Source of the DNA: Zoroaster sp. YZ-2022
Lineage: Eukaryota > Echinodermata > Asteroidea > Forcipulatida > Zoroasteridae
Length of the DNA stretch: 64,000 bases
Assembly: GCA_029582265.1 (NCBI GenBank)
Contig: CM055827.1
Coordinates: forward strand, 3,333,423-3,397,422
Direction of reading: 5' to 3'
Both the position numbers and the translations under genes were made by a program. Shown piece by piece: positions 10,560-21,808 of this stretch. The notes beneath the pieces were generated by a model. The model did not search any database. It worked only from the letters and a program-made list of their open reading frames with translations, and had not been told where the DNA came from. Numbering within the stretch: position 1 is the stretch's first letter; every line of letters starts with the position of its first letter.

Positions 10560-11242
10560 ATCCGAATGGGCAGGCAGCCATTTACAGCATGTCTGCTTTT
10601 ACAAGTACAAATATACGGTTTAAACACCGAACTTTTAGTAGACACAGGGGCGGCATCGCTTTTCAGCATGATTCCCGCCGAAAACGCCCTCAACTTAAGT
10701 CCCCATATGAACGTGTAAAACTGGAAACTGCGAACAATGAACTTATTGAAGTTGATGGTATTGCCACCATGGACATTAGTACTGGCGAACAACAATTCCA
10801 GTGGGACGCGTTTGTTGCCCCTCATTAAGAATGAAGGAATCCTCGGCTACGACTTTTTGTATTTCTTTGACTACATACTTGAGGCACGGCGCGGCATACG
10901 TATTGCTGGCACTTGGGTGCAGTGGACGGTCAAGGGTTCACCTCCATGTGTAATGCCAATTTCATTGAAAGAAAACACCACCGTCCCAACATGCAGTGAA
11001 TAGATTGCAGAAGGCGTAACCGATACTCATAAACTGTGGTAGAAGCAGCAGTAAACAAGAACATCGATCAAAATCTCGTGGTCGGCAGCTCCCTAGTTGA
11101 CCCCAGACGGCAAGATATCGGTATACCTGTCCGGATCATGAACACATCACCAGAGAACATTGAACTCCGGGCAGGTACAGTCATTGGACACCTGCACGAG
11201 ATTGACGCAGTTGAACTCATAGACGAACAAGAGAACCGCTAA
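10560..11242 (+). pseudogene. element A aspartic protease region
   Basis: A retropepsin-like core is visible around 10620-10680: LLVDTGAASLFS carries the Asp-Thr-Gly active-site triad typical of Ty3/Gypsy proteases. The pieces to 11242 include VPVRI/IPVRIMN-like linker sequence before reverse transcriptase. The protease cleaves the Gag-Pol polyprotein. Frame changes occur on both sides of the motif and a stop at about 11001-11003 interrupts the linker, so no continuous polyprotein can be read here. Confidence 0.65.
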
Positions 11243-11253
11243 ACAGATCATCT

Positions 11254-12240
11254 CTATCGAGCGATGCGCGTATGCAGAGTGCATGCATGCAAACCTTCAT
11301 CCTCAGTCGCACCCAACGCCCCAAACCCCCGTGATGCCCCGAAAATGGTCCGAGAACCTCGGCAAACTCTATGAGAGGAGTTGTAAAAAATCTCCTCATC
11401 AACAAAATCATTGGCGGAACTTTTGACAAGGCACGTGAACACTTTCTCCAAGTCCGCTGAAGACTTGGGCCAAACAGCAATAGTGGAGCACGCTGTTGAC
11501 ACTGGTGACACTCGCCCCATACGTCAGCCGCCCAGACGCCCCCAAAAGCATTTCAGGGCGAGGAAGAGAAAATACTGAAAAGCCAACTGAAGGCAGGGTG
11601 ATACAAGAATCAACACCCCTGGGCTTCACCAATGGTTTTTTTGTGGGAAAAAGACGGCACGACACGCCCATGTGTCGACTACCGAAAGTTAAATAACGTA
11701 ACGCGCCGTGACGCGTACCCGTTACCACGGATTGATGACTGTCTAGATTGCCTCAGTGGAGCCAAGATTTTCAGCACACTTGATCTGCAGTCAGGCTACT
11801 GGCAGATTAGGATGAAAGAGGAAGACCGTCCTAAAACCGCGTTCGTGACCCGTAGTGGCCTATTTGGACTTTGTAACGCACCGAGCACGTTCGAGCGTTG
11901 CATGGAACTTGTGCTTAAAGGGTTACAGTGGAAAACCTTGCTGATATATCTTGATGACGTCATCATCATATCATCAACATTTCAAGAACACATACAGCGT
12001 CTTGAAGAAGTTTTGAAACGGCTCGGAAACGCCAGGCTGAAACTAAAACCAAGCAAGTGTGAGCTCTTCCGTGAATGGTGTTAAACCAGATCCCAGCAAG
12101 GTTGCTGCAGTTCAAGACTGGCCGACACCTAAGAATATCACTGATGTACGCTCGTTTCTTTGACTCTGTTCTTACTATGATCGTCGATTTATAGCGAAGT
12201 TCTCGACGATAGCCAGTCCCTTAAATCGTCTGTCAAACCG
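11254..12240 (+). pseudogene. element A reverse transcriptase, Ty3/Gypsy type
   Basis: Canonical Ty3/Gypsy RT blocks are visible: TRPCVDYRKLN, FSTLDLQSGYWQI, LFGLCNAPSTFERCM and the catalytic LIYLDDVIIIS, with YLDD at 11947-11958. The frame is broken before about 11630 by several single-base differences that are absent from copy 2, where one frame runs 48088-48897. Both copies share a TGA where a Gly is expected in the VRSFL(G)L motif near 12158, and both have lost the usual RT-RNaseH linker around 12240. The enzyme is therefore dead in both copies. Confidence 0.88.
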
Positions 12241-12953
12241 CGTTCGAAACATTGAAAGCCGCACTGACAGGTGATGAACTTATGTCGTACCCCGATAACG
12301 ACGGACTTTTCATTATCGATACTGATGCATCGGATACCGGTATCGGCGCCACCCTGTCACAAATTCAGTGGTGCGAACGAACACCGAAAGAAGAAGAGCG
12401 ACCGATAGCGTATGCTGGCCGGTCGATGACCAAACCTCAACGGCAATACTGTACGACGAGACGTGAACTACTTGTTACATATGTACAGTATTTTAGGCAC
12501 TACTTGCTTGGCAAGCAGTTCCTGATTCGCACAGACCACAGTGCTTTGAGATGGATAATGACATTCAAAGATGCAGTTGATCAAATGGCTCGATGGCTAG
12601 AGATTATGGCCCAGTTTGACTTTAAGATTGAACACCGTGCAGGAAAGAAACATGGCAATGCAGATGCCCTCTCTGGGGTGCCGTGTGATCCTGACGAGTG
12701 CCCGTGCTACGACGGCAGAACCATCCTCACTGATCTACCTTGTGGTGGTTGTGGCAAGTGTGTCACTAAGAGTGAACTGTGGTCCGACGACGACGTAATC
12801 CCCCTATCGACCAGGCGAATTCATGCTACCTCTGCAGATAAGGTAGAATCCCCTCAGAACATTCCCGATATTGTCAAATCTTCATGCAGTGAAGATCCCA
12901 TGATGTTCCAACTTGTTACGTCCCAGGTCCCGAACTTTCATCTGATGGACTAG
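12241..12953 (+). pseudogene. element A RNase H domain and downstream Cys-rich spacer
   Basis: A 233-codon open frame (12252-12953) holds the retroelement RNase H: IIDTDASDTGIGATLSQ with the first catalytic Asp, RRELLVTYVQYFRHYL with the catalytic Glu, and FLIRTDHSALRWI, then GNADALSG at the end. A Cys-rich stretch (CGGCGKC) follows. RNase H removes RNA from the cDNA hybrid. The normal continuation into integrase is displaced to 20105 by the insertion of element B. The open frame itself is intact in both copies, but upstream stops prevent a polyprotein. Copy 1 has AGG to GGG (R to G) at the end of the ADALSR motif. Confidence 0.85.
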
Positions 12954-13391
12954 AAAAGTTCAGCCTATCCCCGCCACAGTTCTCATACTGATGGCAACAG
13001 TGGTAACACTCCTCTTTGGTGTTATTTATTGCAAACTCGGCAACTGTATTTGGCGCTCGTGCAGTACAGTTATCAATGACATGTGGGTATCGACTCCCAT
13101 CGGCCGTTTGGCAAACACAGCTGGAGAAACTCCCGGACAAGCCGTATTGTCCAACGCCTCGCCAGGGATAATGCAACAAGATGTGATGTCAAAGTCAGCG
13201 AAAACTCCTCCGAAACTAGCAATTGTCAGAACTAAATCAGCCTGGTTATTAAGAGTATTCACACCACAAATAACGCACCACTCGAACCTTCTGATATTCC
13301 AATTATTTTATTTATAAAAATCTACAACTTCTTCCACTTACATGTCCGTTCAGTTCCGATTAATATTTACAAAACCACCAAATATTCCAGT
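12954..13391 (+). other. element A remnant between RNase H and the element B insertion
   Basis: This is presumed linker of element A up to about 13260, followed by AT-rich DNA of unclear origin. One frame (12991-13317) contains a hydrophobic stretch, but it starts after a stop and has no recognisable envelope motif. The last 100 bp do not match the missing LTR end of element B. Confidence 0.45.
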
Positions 13392-14372
13392 CCGTCACTT
13401 GATTTGCTTGTACGTGTATTATAGTCGATTTTATGATGGTGCATACACAGGTACCCAGTGGATAAGATCGTCAAAATATAGCGCCCTCTGGCATCGCCAC
13501 TTGGAAAAGTTGGCCAAAGTAAAAGCCGTCTGGAAATTTAAAATGAATCGACTGTTGCCATAATTTATGAAAGTTATAAACCCCCTAGTGACAAATCACT
13601 AATCAATTTTTAAAATCCCAAATATTAAATGTCTTTTCTAAACAGAATAATGTTACATTCAATTCAAATTTTACAACACATTTCTTAAACTTCGCTTGAA
13701 AATAAATATCGCCAATCTACCTCAAGTGAAATATCAAGTAAAAGAACATCAAGGTTATAAATTATACTTCAGTCAAATATATTATCAAAACCAATGTGTT
13801 TAACTTACGGTTGACGGTTGATCTTCCAACTTGTCTCCCCTCTCGCCAAAAGTTGGTAAAACTGGCAGAATTTACCTTGAAAAGCACTCTGATAAAGAAT
13901 GTAGTATACAGCACGACTAACAAGCCTGAATACTTGCTAAATAAAATATATCAAGAGCCTGAAATACTCCGACTATAAAAAATATTGCTGCAGCAGAGCA
14001 GAGTGTAAGACAGTCCTCATAGATTGAGGTCCAGGAGACAACTCCCCTCACATTCCTCAAAACCTTACAACCTTTTCCACCCTTTACATCTACATCTCAT
14101 TTACATCTCATTCAATCTTCAACCCTTCACCTCTGACTCTATTTAAACTCAAACTTACCTCATTGATATACAAATAATCCTATGGGGGTTCCAACTCAGG
14201 AATTTCTAACCAGCACTATGTGCTTTAAACCTATTGTTATTTAATTATGCTATGTCGGTCAACCACGGCAGTGTTAGATTGGGCACTGGCCCAACTTATA
14301 CATATTCATATACAAGGTTAAAAGATCATTAATTATTCACAACTAGTAGGGTAAGAAGGTTTCTCTGTGACA
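13392..14372 (-). mobile_element. 3' LTR of element B (truncated)
   Basis: On the minus strand the LTR starts TGTCACAGAG at 14372, directly after a purine tract (AAAGAGGGGGTGAAT) that is a good polypurine tract. It matches the right LTR (19000-20072) closely, but the terminal 98 bp corresponding to 19000-19097 are missing, so the outer end is deleted. This explains why no target duplication is found at the two outer edges of element B. Confidence 0.8.
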
Positions 14373-14510
14373 ATTCACCCCCTCTTTAAAAAAAAAATGT
14401 ATTTGAAAAGCAAATAATCTTTTATTTCTTCACTGAAGAAACCACATACATATACATGAAAAAACAAATGTTGCCCTTCCAAAGGTTTCCTTTTTGGTCG
14501 TTGCTATTAA

Positions 14511-15190
14511 TCATTCCGCCATACAGCTCCTGCTAAGATAGTCAGCACCTATGTTATCTGCTCCTCTGATGGACTCTATTCTAAACCTGTAGGGCTGCAA
14601 TGCTAGAGCCCAACGCATTATCCTAGCATTTGCCATCTTGGCCCGCTGCATGTATATGAGAGACTGGTGATCTGTTTGTAAAATGAATTCTCGACCATAG
14701 AGATAGGCCTCAAATTTATGGATGCCCCATACGACCGCAAGACACTCCTTCTCAATGGTGGCATATGATCTTTCTCGAGGGAGAAGTTTCCTACTGGCGT
14801 AGGCTACTGGAAATTTCCCTTCATTTTCATTTTTCTCTTGAAGAAGAACTGCTCCCAGGCCAGTATTTGATGCATCAGTGCGTAGCACAAAAGAATGTGT
14901 GCAATCTGGTAACTGAAGAATAGGGGACGTTGTTAGTTTGTTTTTCAGAGTACTGAAAGCGTTCTCTTGACTATCTCCCCATCTAATGTGATTCGGTTCT
15001 TTCTTCTTTGTCAAGTCAGTCAAGGGAACGGCAATAGCTGCAAAGTTAGGTATAAACCGGCGATAATAGCCAGCCAGCCCCAGGAAAGATCGCAGCTCTT
15101 TTTTCGTCTCTGGCCTCTTTGCATCTTTGATTTTCTGGAGTTTGTCTGGTTGTGGCTTCATCTTACCCCCACCAACCACATGACCTAAGA
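14511..15190 (-). pseudogene. element B RT connection and RNase H domain
   Basis: A 222-codon frame reads the RT connection (KELRSFLGLAGYYRRFIP) and then a full RNase H: SFVLRTDASNTGLGAVLLQ (first Asp), RSYATIEKECLAVVWGIHKF (Glu), ILQTDHQSLIYM and GADNIGADYLSR. It ends at a TAA just before the polypurine tract, so RNase H is the last pol domain, unlike element A. A TAG at the 15190 boundary separates it from the RT frame, and this stop is present in both copies. Confidence 0.9.
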
Positions 15191-15191
15191 A

Positions 15192-15692
15192 CTAAAGGGA
15201 ATAGAACCCAATGTTGCACTTACTCGGTTTTGCTGTCAATCGGGCAGCCCTTAATCTGAAGAAGAGTTCTTCCAATGTTGCTAGGTGTTCTTGCCATGTT
15301 GGCGTGTGGACTAGAATGTCGTCGATAAAGTTATTTGTGTGTTTCATGCCCTTTAACGTACGTCTCATGATCCTGCTGAAAGAAGCAGGGGCATTGACTA
15401 GCCCAAAAGGCATCATACGAAACTGGTATAGACCATGAAGGGTAATAAAAGCGGTGGCTGCTCTTGATTCTTCCTTAAGTGGTATCTGCCAGTACCCTTT
15501 CGTCAAGTCTAATTTGCTGAAATATTTGTCTTGTGATAAGGAAGCAAAAATCTCTTCTGGATTTGGTATCGGCTCAGCATCAAAAACAGTGATGCGATTA
15601 AGACTTCTGAAATCAATACAAAATCTAATGGTTTTGTCTTTCTTCTCCACCAAAACAATTGGAGATGCGTATTGGGGAATCAGATGATTCAA
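15192..15692 (-). pseudogene. element B reverse transcriptase
   Basis: RT blocks are clear: ASPIVLVEKKDKTIRFCIDF, FSKLDLTKGYWQIPL, MMPFGLVNAPASFSRIM and the catalytic box FIDDIL at about 15309-15332 (an FIDD variant of YVDD). Copy 1 has one extra T near 15665 (GTATTGGGG against GTATGGGG), which disconnects RT from the upstream module. In copy 2 the two are one frame of 371 codons (52011-53126). This supports an integrase-GPF-RT polyprotein. Confidence 0.9.
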
Positions 15693-16308
15693 TTACTCCT
15701 AATTTCTGCATATTAGAAATTTCATCTTGAACCGTGTCTTTGGGTGCGAAAGGTACTGGATATGGTCTGAGCCTTACAGGTTCATCTGACGTCAATTTTA
15801 TTTCATGTTCTCCCATGTTAGTATTCCCAGGCATGTCGGTAAGGACATCTGGAAATTGGTGTAACAACATTTGGATTTGTGTTTTCTGTTCAATGGTTAG
15901 AGTATCACTTACCTTCACCTCATCTACCGTCTCCTTAGCCTCTAATGATGGAGAAACGAGGAGCTCTTCATCAAATACTTGGTTCGTCTCGTCATAGACG
16001 TCAGGGTCAACCAGTGCTGCACTAATGATCATTGAGTGAATCTGATAGTCATCCGCCTTCTTACTCTTTTTCTGAACCTGTGTATCTCGGTGGATGTAAA
16101 GCTTAAGAAGGTTAGCATGAAATGTTTTCACTTTACCTAACAGATCTATCTGATAATCAGTCTTGCCTAATTTAGCAATGACAGGGAAGGGGCCTTTCCA
16201 CTGTAAAAGTAGTTTATTATTATCAGTAGGAAGGAGTAAGAGGACATTGTCCCCCACTTTGAAATTACATTCCCTACTCCTCTTATCATAGTAGTATTTT
16301 TGTCTCAC
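15693..16308 (-). pseudogene. element B integrase C-terminal GPF module and RT leader
   Basis: The frame starts YYYDKRSRECNFKVGDNVLL and continues LQWKGPFPVIAKLGKTDYQI, the GPF/Y module that closes many Ty3/Gypsy integrases. An acidic linker leads to the RT N-terminus. On the minus strand the module lies between integrase (16364-17213) and RT (15192-15692), showing integrase upstream of RT. No chromodomain was recognised. Confidence 0.8.
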
Positions 16309-16363
16309 CTTGGCTTTTCTGAGGTTTTCCTGTGCAAGTTTGCAAGTGTGTTCTAGACGTTCT

Positions 16364-17213
16364 TTAAGGCCAATGACGTATTGATAATGTTGATCGTACT
16401 TCTGGTTCCTCTGGTGGGCTAGTCCATAACTCCTTTAGAATGGACATAGTTCCTCGTAGTGTTCTTCCATATAAAAGCTCGAAAGGTGAAAAACCTAAGC
16501 TGGCTTGAGGTGCCTCTATACGCAAATAAGAGTGGTCCGAGGTAACGGTCCCAGTCCTTAGGTCGCTCATTGGACATCTTTCTCAGCATCTGCTTCAAAG
16601 TGCCATTAAAACGCTCTACTAGACCATTACAGGCTGGATGGTAAGGTGTTGTTGTTAATTGACTGATAGATAATAGACGACTGACCTCTCTCATCAAACT
16701 TGACGTAAACTGTGTTCCTTGATCACTCAAAACCTCTCTCGGTACTCCAACTCGACTGAACATCTCCACTAGTGCCTCCGCCACAGTTACTGTTTCTATG
16801 TTCTTCATGGCTGTTGCCTCAGGATATCTGGTTGCACAGTCAACGACAGTCAGAATATATCTGTTTCCTTTGTCCGTTGCAGGAAAAATCGGTCCAACGA
16901 TGTCGACAGCAATACGTTGAAAAGGCGTATCTATTAGTGGCATACTACCAAGTGGTACTCTGGACTCTCTACCTTTGGGAAATGTGCATTGACACACATC
17001 GCAGGATTGAATGAAACGTTTGATGTCTGATTTTATACCTGGCCAAAAGAAACTCGTCATGATTCGATCAGTTGTTTTCTGAACACCCTGATGTCCTCCC
17101 ATAAGTGATTCATGAGCTAGCTTCATGACCTGTGATCTTAGCTTAAAAGGAACAACCGCTTGATGGAAAACATTGTTATGATCAACTTTAGGCAATTGAA
17201 ATTCACGATACAT
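16364..17213 (-). pseudogene. element B integrase (HHCC and DDE core)
   Basis: The N-terminal zinc-binding region is visible (HESLMGGHQGVQKT then CDVCQ). The catalytic core follows: AVDIVGPIFPATDKGNRYIL (first Asp), FSRVGVPREVLSDQGTQFTS (second Asp) and YHPACNGLVERFNGTLK (Glu). A frameshift near 16500 moves the conserved ASLGFSPFELLYGR segment into another frame (16364-16570), and both copies share it. Integrase inserts the cDNA into host chromatin. Copy 1 has a Cys in CATRYPE where copy 2 has the usual Tyr. Confidence 0.9.
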
Positions 17214-17790
17214 AATTCCCTTGTGATTGATAAAACTAAATGTCCATCTCGATGTACTCTCTTATTTTGAATATTGACTAATTCTCTACAGCGACGCAGA
17301 CCAGGGTCATTTTGTTGCTCTGTCTGAAGTTCTTCAGAAGTTACAATATCAGTTATGCTACTTGGTACCTTGAGACTTCGGGGTGGTTTCTCCTGTGCCT
17401 GTTTCTGTGCTCTTGTCTGGACTGCCAGGGCTATCTCTTGGGTAGGTTCTGTCAGGTTAACAGGTTGACTCGCGTCCCCTTGATGAACTTGTTCTTCCTC
17501 ACTCCAATTGGGATCAGGATCGGAAGGATCACGGACACCCTCAATGTTACCTAGAACTAGATCAAATACCGGATGCTGCATACAAAGAGCAGTTACTGTA
17601 CATGTATAAAATGGAGTGTTAACTTGAATCTTGGCAACGGGTAAATTTCTCACCGTGCCATCTAACATTACACAACTTCGGTGTTCCCCTGTGATTGAGT
17701 CGTAGGAATAAGACTATGGCGAACAACTACTCCACTACACCCACTATCCCTCAATACTGATACTTTGGTGCCTTCCACAAAACCTGTCTT
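17214..17790 (-). pseudogene. element B aspartic protease region
   Basis: The active-site motif VLRDSGCSG (Asp-Ser-Gly) lies at about 17735-17765 at the end of one frame. The second half, with VFDLVLGNIEGV as the expected hydrophobic flap-side block, is in another frame (17138-17668). One shared frameshift near 17670 separates them. Copy 2 carries a further one-base insertion (GAACCTAG) that breaks the second half, whereas copy 1 is open there. Confidence 0.75.
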
Positions 17791-18930
17791 TACTGGCAAA
17801 CCCGAAATATTTTGATCATGGCAAGCTGCACTCATTATTGGGAGTTGATGACCACACTGTAAGGTTACATGATCATCTTGTCTACAACAATCCGTTAATT
17901 CCATTGAAACCATGCAAGCAGCTGTCTCTGTTGGTTGGTTACATTGACTACAACGAGCGGTACGATTATCTGTCGCTATGGATTTACCTTGGTTTGAATC
18001 TTTATTTTTCAGTGTGGCACTGGCATTCTCTGGCATCACCCCAGCCGCGGTGGTTATCCGTGGTGATCTATACCTACAATCCCTAGCAATATGACCTTTC
18101 TTGTGACAGATATAGCAGGCTCGATCACGGTTAGTCTGCGAAGATGATTGGTTGTCACGATGATAGTATGGCTTCGATGTCGAAGTTGGGCGCTGCTGGT
18201 TTGCGCCTGTCGATTCTGGTTTTCTGAACTTGTTTTGTGGTACACCCCTCTTATCGACCTGCTGGCTCTGTTGAGACACTTGCCCAAATGTAGTTCGTCT
18301 AGCTTCGATAAACTGTTCAGCCAGCTTTGCCATGCTGCTTAGAGTCTTGGGTGTTCTTTCCTTCAAAAACAGCAAGTTCTTGCCCACAATTGTTAATGTA
18401 TTGTTCTTTCAGAACCAAATTCTTTATATCGTCGAATGATTTGTCTATGTGAGCTAGCTGTACTCATCGGTCAAAATAATTATCAATGCGTGCTGCGAAT
18501 TGTGTTGCTGTTTCAAACTTATCAGGTTTTCAGTCCGAAACTTATTACGAAAACCATCTTCTGTTAAATTATACTGCTTGAAGAGGGCAGTTTTCAGGAC
18601 ATCGTAATCGCTGGCCTCATGTACTGCTAATCGAGAATAAGTGTACAATGCTTTACCTGTTAATAACGCACTAAGGTTAACTGCCCAATTATCTTTCTTC
18701 CACCCTACGGATAAAGCATAACGTTCAAATCTTTGGATAATGCATCAAGGTCATCCTTATCATCACAGAAAATGGCTAATTTAGGGGTTCTACTGTTCTT
18801 ACTGGTACTTAAATAATGAAATGACCAAAATGTAGACCCACACATGTATAACCCAATTCTTTCATAGTACTATAAACTACACATTAGCAAGTACATTCTA
18901 ACGTCAATACAAATCTTATATAAATACATG
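17791..18930 (-). pseudogene. element B Gag with SCAN-like capsid and CCHC knuckle
   Basis: Minus-strand pieces read a capsid segment (PKLPTFCDDKDDLDAYIQRF, FRNKFRTE) resembling the Gag/SCAN-like fold, and a second capsid part (ERTPKTLSSMAKLAEQFIEA). A zinc knuckle CYICHKKGHIARDC lies at about 18079-18120. A further Cys/His-rich region follows the knuckle (CSQCNQ). A stop near 18454 and at least two indels break the frame. It is first in the element, next to the 5' LTR at 19000. Confidence 0.8.
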
Positions 18931-18999
18931 TAGGTTTCACCCTCACTGGCATTCGACAGGGTAATGAGAATGTGACCTTCTTTGGTCCTGACACCAAAA

Positions 19000-20072
19000 T
19001 GTTCATAAATCTTGGATATAAGGGAGAAGTACTTGCGGTGGTAGTCCGATGTGAGTTTTACTCCCGTCTCGAAAGTTAAGAAACTGCAGTCACCTGCCCG
19101 TCACTTGATTTGCTTGTATGTGTATTATGGTCGATTTTATGATGGTGCACACACAGGTACCCAGTGGATAAGATCGTCAAAATATAGCGCCCTCTGGCAT
19201 CGCCACTTGGAAAAGTTGGCCAAAGTAAAAGCCGTCTGGAAATTTAAAATGTATCGACTGTTGCCATAATTTATGAAAGTTATAAACCCCCTAGTGACAA
19301 ATCACTAATCAATCTTTAAAATCCCAAATATTAAATGTCTTTTTTAAACAGAATAATGTTATATTCAATTCAAATTTTACAACACATTTCTTAAACTTCG
19401 CTTGAAAATAAATATCGCCAATCTACCTCAAGTGAAATATCAAGTAAAAGAACATCAAGGTTATAAATTATACTTCAGTCAAATATATTATCAAAACCAA
19501 TGTGTTTAACTTACGGTTGACGGTTGATCTTCCAACTTGTCTCCCCTCTCGCCAAAAGTTGGTAAAACTGGCAGAATTTACCTTGAAAAGCACTCTGATA
19601 AAGAATGTAGTATACAGCACGACTAACAAGCCTGAATACTTGCTAAATAAAATATATCAAGAGCCTGAAATACTCCGACTATAAAAATATTGCTGCAGAG
19701 CAGAGTGTAAGACAGTCCTCATAGATTGAGGTCCAGGAGACAACTCCTCACATTCCTCAAAACCTTACAACCTTTTCCACCCTTTACATCTACATCTCAT
19801 TTACATCTCATTCAATCTTCAACCCTTCACCTCTGACTCTATTTAAACTCAAACTTACCTCATTGATATACAAATAAACCTATGGGGGTTCCAACTCAGG
19901 AATTTCTAACCAGCACTATGTGCTTTAAACCTATTGTTATTTAATTATGCTATGTCGGTCAACCACGGCAGTGTTAGATTGGGCACTGGCCCAACTTATA
20001 CATATTCATATACAAGGTTAAAAGATCACTAATTATTCACAACTAGTAGGGTAAGAAGGTTTCTCTGTGACA
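19000..20072 (-). mobile_element. 5' LTR of element B
   Basis: On the minus strand the LTR runs from TGTCACAGAG (20072) to TTATGAACA (19000) and is followed by TTTTGGTGTCAGGACC, a primer-binding-site-like sequence of the TGGTGTCA type frequent in Ty3/Gypsy elements. The TG...CA ends and the adjoining site together fix this boundary. It is nearly identical to the left LTR over the shared part. The few differences between the two LTRs suggest insertion was not very long ago. Confidence 0.8.
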
Positions 20073-21240
20073 GCAATATTAACGGTGATACACAGAATGA
20101 ACCAGAGAGAAGTGACATGAACTGTAACACGCCCTGCGCCCCCGACAAGGGCGCCTTAGCCGGTTTTAGTACCGGGCCGCAACTTACAAAACTATCCCAC
20201 TTCACTCCAAAGACCAAAATCCAAGATAGTGACTTGTTCAACGTACGTGTAATCTCCATGCACGACGATGCCGGTTCAAATGCTGGTCAGCAACAAGACA
20301 CACATTGGGTGAACGGTTACTCCTCTGAGGAAATCGCCAAAATGCAGAGAACTGATCCAGATATTGGCGTAATACTGGATTGGTTAGATAAATCCCTCCA
20401 TTGACCAGGGAGAGACTTGGCCGCCAGTCAAAGTCCACCAACCCGACAACTCTGGTTGTTATGGCAACAACTTATCGTCCGAAACGGTATCCTCTACAAG
20501 AGATGGGTAACTACGGACAAAACTCAATCATACTTGAAGCTTGTGGTACCAAAAGAGCTGCAAGACACCATCTTGCGAGCAACGCATGATGCTGTGATAT
20601 ACGCCCATCTCGGTGTAAAGAAAACTGGTACCGGCTGAAAGAATCAGTCCGGAATTGGATAAGAAAATGTGCAAAGTGTGGTGCCCGGAAGCGGCCCCAC
20701 AAAACACCCCCTTCAAGACTATAGAGTTGGCGCTCCAATGGATAACCAATATCCTTGGCCCCTTACCAATCAGTGAGCAGGGTAATCGATACATCTTGCT
20801 CGTTGGTGACCAGTTCTCGAAATGGATGGAAGCCTATGCCATCCCTGACCAGACAGCAGAGACAGTTGCCCACAAAATAGTCTATGAATTTATCTCAAGA
20901 TTTGGTGTCCCCCTTGATCTACACTCAGACCAAGGCAGAAACTATGAATCTAATTTGTTCCGTTCTGTCTGTAAGCTGTTAGAAATAAACAAAACACGAA
21001 CATCGCCCTATCATCCATCGGCCAACGGCCAAGCTGAAAATTTTAACCAAGTCCTTGTGAACATGATTTCAGCTTACGTTGATGATAACCAAAGAAACTG
21101 GCACATCCATCTCCTTCTTCTAACATCAGCATATAGAAGTTGCCAGCACAAGACGACTGGTTACTCCCCGAATATGCTAAATGCATGGTTGTGAGACTCA
21201 CGCGCCCATCGACTTAATGTTTGGTGGCCCACTCCATTGA
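20073..21240 (+). pseudogene. element A integrase, displaced part after element B
   Basis: Frames at 20117-20404, 20417-20638 and 20655-21194 give an integrase of the Ty3/Gypsy type. The leader YSSEEIAKMQRTDPDIG precedes a zinc-finger relic (HDAVIYAHLG). The core shows FSKWMEAYAIPDQTAETVAH, FGVPLDLHSDQGRNYES and YHPSANGQAENFNQV. The first catalytic Asp region is damaged, and a frameshift near 21185 moves the APIDLMFGG ending out of frame. It continues element A's pol, interrupted at 13391/20073. No 3' LTR follows, so A is 3'-truncated. Confidence 0.85.
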
Positions 21241-21808
21241 TAAAATAAATTTTCCCAATTTGTCATTTAATAAAATTGTTGTATCTTATTTAGCAGAACC
21301 GCTCACACATCTGCTTTCTTTTCGAATGGATACATACATGCATTATATTTTCAACCATTTTTCTTATTGAGCTTTAAAACCCGAAAACACTTTAAATTGA
21401 AATAAGACTTTTGGTTTTGTATTCTTTTTCTGTGCTGTGTTATTAACAACCTTCCGTACACGGTACCTTTGGGCACTAAGCAACAAACCTCCTCAATAAA
21501 TTCTTAATGTTTAAACCATCTAGTTTTCAAGAAATATATCATAAAACTAACTCTATACAGTCTGCATAAACCATAGAGCAAAGACCCATTAACTATATAC
21601 ACCCCCATACAAAACCCATAACTAAAAAATCAGCATAATTATGCAGTCAGCCTAGCGATCACTGTATAGGTCACGGCCAGCCCCACACACTCAGCTGCAT
21701 GCTAATATCACAGTCTTGGTAATAGCCCCAACAGTATACAACAAAAGTATAGACTGGGCGCGCTTGGTCTGGTAATGACCGCAGAGCTCCGTAGGTATAT
21801 CCTGTTGT
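21241..21808. other. no recognisable gene
   Basis: AT-rich DNA with several AATAAA and TTTAAA words and no motif-bearing frame. It lies between the broken end of element A and the 8-bp target duplication CCTGTTGT (21801-21808) of the next transposon. Confidence 0.6.

Noticed and set aside
12991..13317. Envelope-like protein with a membrane helix in element A
   Set aside because: Only one short hydrophobic stretch in a frame that starts after a stop; no signal peptide, fusion motif or conserved Cys pattern, and integrase has not yet been encoded at this point.
14967..15188. Plus-strand frames within 14.9-18.4 kb and 51.8-55.2 kb
   Set aside because: They are shadows of the minus-strand pol and gag genes of element B.
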